A DNA stretch of 64,000 nucleotides from Solirubrobacterales bacterium (GTDB taxonomy: Bacteria > Actinomycetota > Thermoleophilia > Solirubrobacterales > 70-9). The stretch spans positions 44,204 to 108,203 of the forward strand of contig DATMZR010000013.1 in the NCBI GenBank assembly GCA_035573435.1, given 5' to 3'. Position numbers and translations under genes: made by a program. A model generated the notes under the pieces. That model was not told the origin of the DNA. It ran no database searches and was given only the letters and a program-made list of their open reading frames with translations. The number at the start of each line of letters is the position of its first letter. Position 1 is the first letter of the stretch. Shown here piece by piece: positions 1 to 8,059 of the stretch.

Positions 1-150
1 GCCATCGTGAAGGCGGTCGCGATCTCCCACGACGGCGAAGTCGACGCCGGTGCCTCCGCGACCGGTGGGGCGCGCTTCACGGTGCGGCTCCCGCTGCCGA
101 CACCCGAATCGACGGCCCGCCAGTTGGCGGAACCGCCGCTCGTCCGCTAG
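1..150 (+). CDS. Sensor histidine kinase, C-terminal end only (5' cut by window)
   Basis: Frame 1 is open from base 1 to the TAG at 148-150 and reads AIVKAVAISHDGEV then GGARFTVRLPLP. This matches the last part of an HATPase_c domain: the G3-box helix (normally GLxIVKxxxxxHGG) followed by the closing beta strand with the GGxxFTVxLP motif. About 15 residues follow the domain. The protein would be a membrane or soluble two-component kinase, but the sensor, dimerisation and most of the ATP-binding parts lie outside the window. Its usual partner, a response regulator, would lie upstream. Confidence 0.8.
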   Translation, partial: AIVKAVAISHDGEVDAGASATGGARFTVRLPLPTPESTARQLAEPPLVR

Positions 151-220
151 GTCCTGGAAATACCGCGGATTCGGAGGCGTCGCGCCGCCGCCAGATCTTA
201 GGATCCGTTTACACAATCCC

Positions 221-226
221 TATACT
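221..226 (+). promoter_or_regulatory. -10 box TATACT before the small RNA
   Basis: TATACT matches the sigma-70 consensus TATAAT in 5 of 6 positions. A weak TTAGGA lies 17 bases upstream (198-203). Transcription would begin near 233, and no reading frame with a ribosome-binding site follows. The product is therefore probably the non-coding transcript listed next. Confidence 0.5.
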
Positions 227-232
227 TTGCCC

Positions 233-357
233 CTGGACGAGACAACACACCCGCCGGGGAACCCCCCGACACCGCCTCGACGGGTGAACGTTGGCCAGTC
301 TGAGCCAAAGCGACCCGCCGGTGTTCCCCCTCCCTGACGCCGGCGGGTCAGTCTTTT
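233..357 (+). ncRNA. Candidate small RNA (6C-like), ending in an intrinsic terminator
   Basis: The stretch between the kinase stop and the convergent peptidase gene has a -10 box, three stems and a terminator. Stem 1 pairs CACCCG (248-253) with CGGGTG (281-286) around a loop that contains six Cs in a row (262-267). Stem 2 pairs TTGGC (291-295) with GCCAA (304-308). The last stem is 10 perfect base pairs (312-321 with 340-349), has another C-run in its loop (CCCCCTCCC), and is followed by AGTCTTTT. Stem-loops carrying C-runs, one of them the terminator, recall the actinobacterial 6C RNA family. That family assignment is inference; the terminator is seen directly. Confidence 0.5.
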
Positions 358-370
358 CCGGGCCGGTCGG

Positions 371-1870
371 TCAGGGGCAGTCCGCCACGTCGATCTCGCG
401 CTGGGTTTCCATCTCGGCGCAGATCGCTGGCTTATTCGCCCCGCCGGAGGCCTGATCGGCGGCGATCAGCGCCTCGACCGCATCGTCGAAATGCTCGTGG
501 GTCGTGTACATGAACTGCGACGAGAGCACCATCCGATCCAGGGTGCGACCGCCGACCTGGCCGCGCAGGTCCCACAGGGCGCTCGACCAGACCTCGCCCA
601 CACAATGGATCTCGAACCCGCACCTGTCCTGGCCCTCCGCCAGCGTGTCGTCCCTGTCCGCACGCCGGCCGCATCGGCGGTTGAACGCGGGCACGAACCT
701 TCCCCAGGTGGTGCCGTCCCAGTCGAAGATGCAGACGTCGTCCCTGTTGCTGGTCCCCCGGGCGCGGGACGACATCACCGCGGCCCAAAAGTCGGAGAAC
801 CCCTCGCCGATCGCCCCAGCCTGTTCGCCCTGGCCGAACCGCCGAACCTGGTCGTCCTGAAGAGTGTGGCCGTACTCGTGCACGATCACGTCGGCGTCCT
901 CGGCGTCGTCCACGCCACCGCTGCCGTATTTGATCTTGCGGGTTGCGGGCGAGAAGAACGAGTTGTCGTCTCTGAACGCGTCAGCGACGACGACCTGGGT
1001 CCGCTTGTTGATCCCCTCAGCGCCGCCTGCGCCAAATCCGAGGCTTTGGATGTAGCGCTGGGCGCGATCGATGTGGAAGTAGGCCATCAAGGCCTCGAAG
1101 CGGTCCTTCGACCGCTTGACCCCCCGCCAATTGAGCCCCCGCTTGCACACCTCCCGCGCGTCGGTGCCGACCATCGCGTGTACCCATTTGCCGTGCAGAC
1201 ACCGCTGGCCCCTCCGGATGTCGTGAAGCGTGACCGGATGACGCAGCGAGGTCAACCGGCCGTAGTTCTTGTCGTGGCGGTCCCGAAGCGTGGACGAGCT
1301 CCGCGCCTGTGCGACCGGATTGGGGTTGAAGAGCTGCGCGTGGCCCTGTCTCGAGTCCTGCAGCAGGTTCCTGATCCGCACGACGGCGCCGGAGACCGCG
1401 TCGACCAGGACCTCGAAGTCACCCAGCGGCTGCGCGGACGGGATGACGACCCGCCAAACGAGGGTGCCGCCGGCGCCGGGGTCGATCGCCAGCCTGGCCG
1501 ACGAATGTGCGCGCAGCCGCCGGACCTGCGCCGCACGAATGGCTGTCTCGACCGCCACCGCCCTCTCGATCTGCGGCGACGGAGCGCGCTCGATGTTTGG
1601 CTTGCTCGAATCGGCCACGAGGGCGGGCGGCGCCCCCTTCGGGTCGCTCACCACCGCCTGGGCATCCAGAACGTTCACTCCCGAGACACGCTGCTGGAAC
1701 CGGTACACGGTCGTGCCCCCGGGCAGAGGGATCGCCGCCGCCGGCTCGAGCTCGCTCACAGGTGCGCTCGCTGCCTTGAGCCTCGCCGCCGCCTTCGGAG
1801 GGGCGCCGGAGGCGGACGCGGGAGCGGCAAGCGCGGCGACCAGGGCGACCGCGAGGACCGTGCGGCGCAT
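371..1870 (-). CDS. Secreted zinc metallopeptidase (thermolysin/fungalysin-like, M4/M36 type)
   Basis: A 499-residue secreted protease precursor. The ATG at 1870 is chosen because it gives a clean signal peptide (MRRTVLAVALVAALAAPASA); the frame is open further upstream but that part does not look like protein. Residues about 25-170 resemble a fungalysin/thermolysin propeptide with a PepSY-like repeat, which normally acts as an inhibitor and chaperone removed on activation. The catalytic domain has HEYGH (His331, Glu332, His335) and the third zinc ligand Glu356 in GEGFSD, so it is probably active. It would degrade extracellular protein. It is convergent with the small RNA and transcribed separately from RNase J. 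M36 versus M4 cannot be settled by eye. Confidence 0.85.
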   Translation of the reverse strand: MRRTVLAVALVAALAAPASASGAPPKAAARLKAASAPVSELEPAAAIPLPGGTTVYRFQQRVSGVNVLDAQAVVSDPKGAPPALVADSSKPNIERAPSPQIERAVAVETAIRAAQVRRLRAHSSARLAIDPGAGGTLVWRVVIPSAQPLGDFEVLVDAVSGAVVRIRNLLQDSRQGHAQLFNPNPVAQARSSSTLRDRHDKNYGRLTSLRHPVTLHDIRRGQRCLHGKWVHAMVGTDAREVCKRGLNWRGVKRSKDRFEALMAYFHIDRAQRYIQSLGFGAGGAEGINKRTQVVVADAFRDDNSFFSPATRKIKYGSGGVDDAEDADVIVHEYGHTLQDDQVRRFGQGEQAGAIGEGFSDFWAAVMSSRARGTSNRDDVCIFDWDGTTWGRFVPAFNRRCGRRADRDDTLAEGQDRCGFEIHCVGEVWSSALWDLRGQVGGRTLDRMVLSSQFMYTTHEHFDDAVEALIAADQASGGANKPAICAEMETQREIDVADCP

Positions 1871-1960
1871 CGTGGCGCGGTTCCCCGTCGCGAGCACGCC
1901 GGCGTCAGCTTCCCGGCTTGGCCCCCCGAGCATCACGGCCAGGGTAACAACCACCCCGGC

Positions 1961-3622
1961 TCACACTTCGACGACCACCGGCAGCACCATCGGCCGGCGG
2001 CGAAGCCGTTCGTAGACGAAGGCGGCGATGTCGTCGTGCAGATCCTGCTGGAGGAGCGTGGTCTCGCGCTCTGCGTGCCGCGCCGCCTCAGCGAGCGAAT
2101 TGCCGACCACCTCGCGCAGCTCCTCAACCAGCCCGTCGGCCTCTTCCACGAACGGCACCCCCCGGAAGATGATCTCCGGCGGCGCTACCTGCGAGCCGTC
2201 GTCGGAGGCGATCGTCGCGACGACGATGAACACGCCATCCGCCGACAGGGCGCGGCGATCGCGAAGCGCGACATCGTCGGGATCGCCGATGTCGACACCG
2301 TCGACGAAGATCATTCCGGCGCCGAGCTCGGGGCCGAGGCGAGCCCCGGACTCGTCGAATTCGAGGGCCAGGCCATTGCGTCCCTTGAAGATCCGTTCCG
2401 GCTCGATTCCCACCGATTCGGCCAGGGCGCCGTGGAGGCGCAGGCGCTTGTGGTCGCCATGAACGGGCATCACGTAGCGCGGACGGGTCAGGTTGAGCAT
2501 CAGCTTGAGCTCCTCCTGCCATCCGTGGCCCGACGCGTGGATGGGCGCATCGGCCGCGGTCACCACCTCAGCGCCGATCTCGAAGATTCGATCGATCGTC
2601 TCGTTCACCGAGCGCTCGTTTCCGGGGATCGGGGTGGCCGAGAAGATCACCGTGTCGCCCGAGTGAAGCTCGACGTCGGCGTGGTCTGCGTGGGCCATGC
2701 GCCGCAGCGCGGACAGAGGCTCCCCCTGGCTTCCGGTCGAGATCGCGACCACCTCGTGGTCAGGGAAGGACTCGATCTCGCGTGCCGGGATCAGCATGCC
2801 CTCCGGAACCTGAGCGATGCCGAGGTTGGCTGCGATGTTGAAGTTCTTGCGCATGGAGCGGCCGACGAGCGCCACGCGCCGGTCGAGCTCGGCGGCCGCG
2901 TCGATCACCTGCTGGACCCGATGCACGTTGGAGGCGAACGAGGTGACGATGATCCGGCCGGGGCAGCGGGAGAACAGATCGCGCAGCGCGGGGCCCACGC
3001 TCGACTCCGACGGCGCCACCCCGGGCCGGTCGGCATTCGTCGAGTCGCCGAAGAGGCAGAGGACCCCTTCGCGCCCCAGCTCAGCGAGCCGTGAGACGTC
3101 GGCTGGCCGCCCGTCGACAGGGGTCTGGTCGAACTTGTAGTCGCCGGTGATCAGCAGGGTGCCGAGGTCCGTGCGCAGGACGGCCGCCCGCGAGTCGGGG
3201 ATCGAGTGCGCCATGTGGACCAGCTCCAGCTCGAACGGGCCGACGGGCACCCGCTCGCCGGCCTCGAGCACCTCCAGGGGGGCCTCCCGGAGCCGGTGCT
3301 CCTCGAGTTTGGAGCGCACGAGGCCAACGGTCAGAGCGCCGCCGTAGATGGCGGGCGGCATGCCGAGCTCTCGGAGCACGTAGGGAAGCGCGCCGACGTG
3401 ATCCTCGTGGCCGTGAGTGAGGACGATCGCCTCGATCGAGTCGGCACGGTCTCGCAGGTAGGAGAAGTCGGGAAGCACCAGGTCGATGCCCAGCATCTCG
3501 GTCGTCGGGAACATGAGCCCCGTGTCGACCACGACGATCCGGCCCTCGTGCTCGACGACGGTCATGTTCTTGCCGATCTCGCCGAGCCCGCCGAGCGGCA
3601 GGACACGAAGCGCCGCCGTCAC
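1961..3622 (-). CDS. rnj: Ribonuclease J
   Basis: A 553-residue beta-CASP metallo-beta-lactamase ribonuclease, the usual family length. HGHEDH at residues 70-75 is the zinc-binding signature, and the N-terminus (LGGLGEIGKNM) is typical of RNase J. RNase J has 5'-3' exonuclease and endonuclease activity and takes part in mRNA turnover and rRNA maturation. The start is GTG at 3622. It follows dapA by about 50 bases, a pairing common in actinobacteria (dapA-rnj), so the two are probably cotranscribed. Confidence 0.95.
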   Translation of the reverse strand: MTAALRVLPLGGLGEIGKNMTVVEHEGRIVVVDTGLMFPTTEMLGIDLVLPDFSYLRDRADSIEAIVLTHGHEDHVGALPYVLRELGMPPAIYGGALTVGLVRSKLEEHRLREAPLEVLEAGERVPVGPFELELVHMAHSIPDSRAAVLRTDLGTLLITGDYKFDQTPVDGRPADVSRLAELGREGVLCLFGDSTNADRPGVAPSESSVGPALRDLFSRCPGRIIVTSFASNVHRVQQVIDAAAELDRRVALVGRSMRKNFNIAANLGIAQVPEGMLIPAREIESFPDHEVVAISTGSQGEPLSALRRMAHADHADVELHSGDTVIFSATPIPGNERSVNETIDRIFEIGAEVVTAADAPIHASGHGWQEELKLMLNLTRPRYVMPVHGDHKRLRLHGALAESVGIEPERIFKGRNGLALEFDESGARLGPELGAGMIFVDGVDIGDPDDVALRDRRALSADGVFIVVATIASDDGSQVAPPEIIFRGVPFVEEADGLVEELREVVGNSLAEAARHAERETTLLQQDLHDDIAAFVYERLRRRPMVLPVVVEV

Positions 3623-3671
3623 CCCGCGATACCCTCGCCCGGCGCCGGACGCTGCTGCATCTAGTGGACCA

Positions 3672-4559
3672 CTAGCCGGTCGTGCCGCCGGCGACCAGCA
3701 GCCCCTGTCGCTCCAGTGCCGCCCTGATCGCGGCCCGTTCCTCTTGGCTCGCGGGGACCATCGGCAGCCGCACGTGGCCCTCGATGATGTCCAGCATCTC
3801 GAGCGCCGCCTTGACCGGAATCGGATTGCTGGTCACCGTGGTGGCCTCGTAGATCGGCTGGAGCTGGGCGTCAAGCTCGTGGGCACGGGCGCCGTTTCCC
3901 GCGGTCACGGCGTCGTAGATCGCCCGCATCTCGGGCCCGACGAGGTGCGAGGAGACCAGGATTCCACCGGTCCCTCCCAGCTCCAGGCAACGGAGGAAGA
4001 CCGTGTCGTTCCCGGCCAGCAGGTCGAGCCCCTCGATGGGCCCGAGATCGTCGTCATTGGCCTGCTTGACCGCGGTCACATTGGGGATCTCCCCCGCGAG
4101 CTCCGCGAGAAAAGCGAGGTCGAGGTTGATGACGCAGCGCGACGGGATGTTGTAGAGGATCACCGGAGTGTCGCCCGCGGCTTCCGCTACTGCGTGGAAG
4201 TGAGCGCGCAGGCCCGCGCGATTGGGCTTGTTGTAGTAGGGAGTGACCACCAGTGCGGCATCGGCGCCGGCGCGGCAGGCCGCCCCGGTCAGCTCGACAG
4301 AGTGGCGCGTGTCGTTGGATCCGGTGCCGCAGATGATCGTGGCCTGGTCGCCCACCTCCTCCTTCACCGCCTCCAGCAGGCTCAACTTTTCGGCGTCTGA
4401 GAGGGTCGGCGACTCGCCCGTGGTGCCGGCGACCACGAGTCCGTGCGATCCGTTCTCCACGAGGTGTCGCGAGAGCTTTCGGGCCGCCTCGAGGTCGAGC
4501 GCTTGATCCTCCGAGAACGGCGTCGCCATCGCCGTGAGCACGCCGGAGATCGTCGCCAT
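3672..4559 (-). CDS. dapA: 4-hydroxy-tetrahydrodipicolinate synthase
   Basis: A 295-residue TIM-barrel lyase condensing pyruvate with aspartate semialdehyde, the first committed step of the lysine/diaminopimelate branch. GTTGE (45-49), the catalytic Tyr136 in ILYNIPSR and the Schiff-base Lys165 in TAVKQAN are all present. The frame is open to a TTG at 4580, but the codons between contain a -10 box (GATACT, 4569-4574) exactly nine bases before the ATG at 4559. I therefore place the start at 4559 as a leaderless message. dapB is found 3 kb away, separated by an apparently inserted block. Confidence 0.93.
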   Translation of the reverse strand: MATISGVLTAMATPFSEDQALDLEAARKLSRHLVENGSHGLVVAGTTGESPTLSDAEKLSLLEAVKEEVGDQATIICGTGSNDTRHSVELTGAACRAGADAALVVTPYYNKPNRAGLRAHFHAVAEAAGDTPVILYNIPSRCVINLDLAFLAELAGEIPNVTAVKQANDDDLGPIEGLDLLAGNDTVFLRCLELGGTGGILVSSHLVGPEMRAIYDAVTAGNGARAHELDAQLQPIYEATTVTSNPIPVKAALEMLDIIEGHVRLPMVPASQEERAAIRAALERQGLLVAGGTTG

Positions 4560-4568
4560 CGCCCCAGC

Positions 4569-4574
4569 AGTATC
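4569..4574 (-). promoter_or_regulatory. -10 box GATACT for leaderless dapA
   Basis: GATACT on the minus strand, then nine bases (GCTGGGGCG), then the dapA ATG. The same box and the same nine-base gap precede three NTF2-like genes in this window. No convincing -35 is seen. Confidence 0.5.
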
Positions 4575-4611
4575 GCTCAACTGGCGGCGGGCAGGGGTGC
4601 CAGGTGTTCGC

Positions 4612-6429
4612 TCATGGCCGGCGGGACGGCATGCGGCTCAGGTCCATGGCGCCCCGGGTCAGCGGGTCGCGCAGACGCGCCGGAAGCAACCGCGCCAGGC
4701 GCAGCTTGGCGTGCTCCCGGGCCGGGAAGTGGAGGCTTTCGCGCCGCGCCAGCGTGGCCATATAGATCCGCTCGGCGGCGTCACGGGGGGCGATGGGGTA
4801 CGAGATGCTGGCGCGGAGCCGACGGCGACGCGACTGGCTAGTGGGATCTGATTTTTTGAAGGCGTTGGCTCGGAACATCGGCGTGTCCACGAAGCCCGGA
4901 AAGACCGCGGTGAAGGTGATCCCGTCCGGCTGCAGCTCGGCCCGGGCGGATTCCGCCATCGCCGCCAGAGCCGCTTTGCTGCCGCTGTAAGGGGCCTCGT
5001 AAGGCATCCCGACCAGCCCTGCGAGGCTGACGATCGCCGTCACATGGCCACCCCCCTGCCTGGCCATCGCCGGGGCGAGGTGCGAGAGGAGCACCAGGTT
5101 GGCCAGCGCGTTGACGTTGAAGTCCTCACGCGCCTGGCGCCAGTCGAAGGCAAGCAACGACTGAGCCCGGTCGAGGCCCGCGCCGGCGATGGCGAGATCG
5201 ATATCGGGGTGCTCTGCGACCAGGTCCGCCGCGGCCGTGTCCACGGCCTCGAGGTCGGCGAGATCGAGCTCGTGCGTCACCACCTCCACCCCATCCCCCA
5301 GCTCCATCGCCAGCCTCGACAGGCCCTCGGCGTCGCGGTCGAGCAGCACGAGCGAGGTTCCGTCCTCGGCCGCCAGTCGGGAGAACTCCGTCCCAAGGCC
5401 ACCGCCCGCACCTGTCACGAGCGCCTTCGCGAAGCGCCGTTGGGCTCGCAGGCGCGCCGGGGTTCGTCCAGCCAGCGGCGCCAGCCGGGGAGTTGGGCGG
5501 GGACGAAACCCCATTTGCCGCTCGTACCAGGGCTCTGCATGGAGCAGCTCGACGCTGAACCCTTGATCGTCGTTTACGTACACGACTGACCAGGCCCCGA
5601 GCCGCAGCGGGGGCCCATTGGGGCTCAGTCCCGCCTCCACGCAACGCTTATGGGCCGCCTCGAACGAGGCGCGCTCCCGAAACCCGAAGGCGATGTTCAG
5701 AAGACCCTGATCCGAGATCCGGTAACCCGGCGGCCAGGGCCGTCCCTTCGGATCGGCGTATTGGGCCAGCTCGACGAGCATGTCGTCGGCCCACAGCAGG
5801 GCCGACTCCCGCCTTGCCCCCTCTAGGCCCCAAAGCGCCTCGTGCTCGGCGGTGTGCAGCTCGAGGCCCTCGGCCTCCTCAAGCCCCAGCGCATGGACAA
5901 AGACCTGCCGGGAGCGCTCCAGGTCCGGCACCGAGAGCGTCACGGAGCGCGCCACCGCACCCACCCCGGCGCGCGGGCGCTCCCGCGGGTTGGGTGCGCG
6001 CGGATCCTCCTCCATCAACTCGATCAGGACCCCGTCGGGGTCGCGCAAGCACGCGCGCCGCGCCCCGGGCTCGCCAAGCGGAACCCCGAGTGGCGGCGTG
6101 CCGAGCGCCGTCGCGCGCTCCAGCGTGGCATCGAGGTCAGTGACCCAGAACGAAAGCGTCGTGTAGCCGATGTCGCACGGCCGCCAGTCGCGCGGCAGCG
6201 ACCGGACCAGGGGGCTGCGGAACTCGAACAGCTCGATCTGGAACAGGTCCTGGCGGTCGACCAGCCACCAACAAGTGGACGCCGCCCGCGGCACTCCCTG
6301 GACCAACGAGGCGAGTGGACCGGCGAACAGGTTGGTCCCGCCTGCGGGCTCCAGTCCGAGCACCTCGCGATACCAGCCCTGAGCCCGGCGCAGGTCGGCG
6401 ACGCTGATCGCGATCTGGGAGAGGCGCAC
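4612..6429 (-). CDS. VOC-VOC-SDR fusion: two glyoxalase-fold domains plus a short-chain dehydrogenase
   Basis: About 605 residues from the GTG at 6429 (VRLSQIAISVADL, a normal beginning for a VOC domain); an ATG at 6489 would add 20 non-homologous residues. Residues about 1-140 and 160-320 are two vicinal-oxygen-chelate modules (bleomycin-resistance/dioxygenase fold). Residues about 335-605 are a classical SDR: TGAGGGLG nucleotide-binding loop, catalytic Ser in VSLAG, and YSGSK with the Tyr/Lys pair. The combination suggests an oxidoreductase coupled to an isomerase, lyase or ring-cleavage step on the same small molecule; the substrate is unknown. It lies between dapA and the divergent XRE gene. 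Confidence 0.8.
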   Translation of the reverse strand: MRLSQIAISVADLRRAQGWYREVLGLEPAGGTNLFAGPLASLVQGVPRAASTCWWLVDRQDLFQIELFEFRSPLVRSLPRDWRPCDIGYTTLSFWVTDLDATLERATALGTPPLGVPLGEPGARRACLRDPDGVLIELMEEDPRAPNPRERPRAGVGAVARSVTLSVPDLERSRQVFVHALGLEEAEGLELHTAEHEALWGLEGARRESALLWADDMLVELAQYADPKGRPWPPGYRISDQGLLNIAFGFRERASFEAAHKRCVEAGLSPNGPPLRLGAWSVVYVNDDQGFSVELLHAEPWYERQMGFRPRPTPRLAPLAGRTPARLRAQRRFAKALVTGAGGGLGTEFSRLAAEDGTSLVLLDRDAEGLSRLAMELGDGVEVVTHELDLADLEAVDTAAADLVAEHPDIDLAIAGAGLDRAQSLLAFDWRQAREDFNVNALANLVLLSHLAPAMARQGGGHVTAIVSLAGLVGMPYEAPYSGSKAALAAMAESARAELQPDGITFTAVFPGFVDTPMFRANAFKKSDPTSQSRRRRLRASISYPIAPRDAAERIYMATLARRESLHFPAREHAKLRLARLLPARLRDPLTRGAMDLSRMPSRRP

Positions 6430-6480
6430 ACTCGGCAGTCTGGCAAGGCGCCGACCCAGGCAGAGTCGCCGATACCTTAC

Positions 6481-6523
6481 GCTATCCATAGCTTATTAGC
6501 GATAAGCGCATAAAAGCTATACT
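6481..6523 (+). promoter_or_regulatory. Promoter and probable operator of the XRE/nucleotidyltransferase pair
   Basis: TATACT (6518-6523) lies six bases before the ATG at 6530, so the message should be leaderless. Two palindromes lie just upstream: GCTAT-CC-ATAGC (6481-6492) and GCTTAT-TAGCG-ATAAGC (6491-6507). The second falls in the -35 to -10 spacer, where a repressor would block RNA polymerase. By analogy with other XRE antitoxins, the downstream protein may bind it. Confidence 0.5.
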
Positions 6524-6529
6524 GGCGGC

Positions 6530-6868
6530 ATGACCCCCGGCCAGCTCCTCAGAGAGGCTCGGCGCAGGCATAGCGTCAGCCAGACGAGCCTCGCCACCCG
6601 CGCGGGCACCACGCAATCCGCGATCTCGCGGATCGAGCGCGATCGCGTCTCCCCCAGCGTGGAGACGCTGCGTTCGCTGCTTCACCTCCTTGGCGAGGAC
6701 CTGGAGCTCGTCAGCCGCGAGCGCGACACCGGCATCGATCGCACCCTGATCGGCCAGAGGCTGGCGCTCTCCCCAGCCGAGCGCGTCCACCGGGGCCTGG
6801 ACTTCTCCCAGTTCGTGCGCAGGAATCGCGGCGCAGCCACTGAGCCTGCGAAGCGGGCGGCGCGGTGA
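6530..6868 (+). CDS. XRE-family helix-turn-helix regulator (possible antitoxin)
   Basis: 112 residues. Residues about 1-60 are a Cro/CI-type HTH (LREARRRHSVSQTSLATRAG then TTQSAISRIERDRVSPSVETL), followed by a short charged tail. The stop overlaps the start of the next gene (GTGA), so the two are translationally coupled. Palindromes in its own promoter suggest autorepression. The pair XRE plus nucleotidyltransferase is organised like type II or IV toxin-antitoxin modules; here the XRE protein would be the antitoxin/repressor. Function beyond DNA binding is inference. Confidence 0.8.
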   Translation: MTPGQLLREARRRHSVSQTSLATRAGTTQSAISRIERDRVSPSVETLRSLLHLLGEDLELVSRERDTGIDRTLIGQRLALSPAERVHRGLDFSQFVRRNRGAATEPAKRAAR

Positions 6869-7407
6869 CCGAGCCGCTCCCGCCCGATCTGAACGCCGAG
6901 CCGATTCTCGACATCCTTCGGCGCCACGCTGTGGACTTCGTGGTCATCGGTGGAATCGCGGGGATCGCTCATGGATCGTCCTACCCCACCTACGACCTCG
7001 ATGTGGCGTACTCCCGTGAGTCCTCGAACCTCGAACGGCTGGCGGCCGCCCTCAGGGAGCTGGGGGCTCGTCTTAGGACCCCAGGAGACGAGAAGGACCT
7101 TCCCCTCCAGCTCGACGCTCGCAGCCTCGAGAACGGTGGGAACTTCACCTTCCTAACCCGATTCGGGTCCTTCGACGTGCTCGCCGATCCCGGCGGCATT
7201 CGCTCCTATGAGGAGCTACGCGCCACAGCGCAGGACGTCGTTCTCGACGGCATACCCGTGAAGGTCGCCTCGCTCGACCACCTGATCGCGATGAAGCGGA
7301 AGGCAGCACGGTCTAAGGACAAGATCATGCTGGAGGAGTACATAACCCTCGCTGACGAGCAGCGCAGGATCGACGATCCTAGAGGAGATTCTCGAGCCCC
7401 ACGGTGA
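6865..7407 (+). CDS. Nucleotidyltransferase-fold protein (AbiEii/MNT-like), possible toxin
   Basis: 180 residues from a GTG that overlaps the XRE stop. VVIGGIAGIAHG at 26-37 and PTYDLDV at 41-47 give the GG...D-x-D pattern of the DNA polymerase beta-type nucleotidyltransferases used by AbiEii and MNT toxins (acidic residues Asp44 and Asp46). These enzymes usually add nucleotides to tRNA or to the partner protein. Its last 29 bases overlap the convergent 3' end of dapB, showing a tight junction. The pair is the only plus-strand unit between the kinase remnant and 34 kb, and it interrupts an otherwise minus-strand dap region. Confidence 0.7.
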   Translation: MTEPLPPDLNAEPILDILRRHAVDFVVIGGIAGIAHGSSYPTYDLDVAYSRESSNLERLAAALRELGARLRTPGDEKDLPLQLDARSLENGGNFTFLTRFGSFDVLADPGGIRSYEELRATAQDVVLDGIPVKVASLDHLIAMKRKAARSKDKIMLEEYITLADEQRRIDDPRGDSRAPR

Positions 7408-8059
7408 ACGGGTCCGGCAGGTCGGCGACCCTTCGCACGGCGAGCAGGACACCGGGCATGAACGACCTGCGGTCCGTCGAATCGTGGCGGATCGACAGGG
7501 TCTGGCCCTCGCCGCCGAAGATCACCTCCTGGTGCGCAACCAGGCCGGGAAGGCGCACCGAATGGATCGGTTCATGGACGTTTCCGCCAGCCTCGCGGAC
7601 CAGGTCGGCAGTGCGCTTGGCGGTCCCCGAGGGAGCGTCGAGCTTGTCCTCGTGGTGGAGCTCGACGATCTCGCACTCGGTCATGTGCGGGGCCGCCTGA
7701 CGCGCCATCTGCATCATGAGCACGGCACCGATCGCGAAGTTGGGTGCAACGAAGACCCGCGCGCGCTTGCCATCCTGGGCCGCCGCCTGCGCATCGCCTT
7801 GAGCGGCCTCGACGTCGAACCCGGTGGTGCCGACGACCGCATGGACGTCGGCCCCGAGGCATTCGCGGACATTCCCGCCGGCCGCTTCGGGCGTCGTGAA
7901 GTCGACCAGCACGTCCGCCCCGCCCAGCACCGCCGAAACCGGTACGTCGAGGGTGGGATCCGCGCGCCCGGCCAGCTCCAGATCGTCGGCCGCCTCCACG
8001 GCCTCGCAGACGGCGGCGCCCATTCGCCCGGCGGCCCCGGCCACCGCGACTTTGATCAT
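7379..8059 (-). CDS. dapB: 4-hydroxy-tetrahydrodipicolinate reductase
   Basis: 226 residues, somewhat shorter than typical (about 245-270). The NAD(P)-binding loop GAAGRMG is near residue 8, and the substrate motif ELHHEDKLDAPSGTA is intact. It reduces the DapA product in diaminopimelate/lysine synthesis. Its ATG overlaps the stop of the M16 protease (ATGA), so it is coupled to that gene. Its 3' end overlaps the convergent nucleotidyltransferase by 29 bases. Confidence 0.93.
   Translation of the reverse strand: MIKVAVAGAAGRMGAAVCEAVEAADDLELAGRADPTLDVPVSAVLGGADVLVDFTTPEAAGGNVRECLGADVHAVVGTTGFDVEAAQGDAQAAAQDGKRARVFVAPNFAIGAVLMMQMARQAAPHMTECEIVELHHEDKLDAPSGTAKRTADLVREAGGNVHEPIHSVRLPGLVAHQEVIFGGEGQTLSIRHDSTDRRSFMPGVLLAVRRVADLPDPFTVGLENLL

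Noticed and set aside
491..3094. 867-codon open frame on the plus strand
   Set aside because: It lies antisense to the metallopeptidase and RNase J, both clear. Its residues are the Arg/Pro/Val/His mixture produced by high-GC antisense frames, with no domain.
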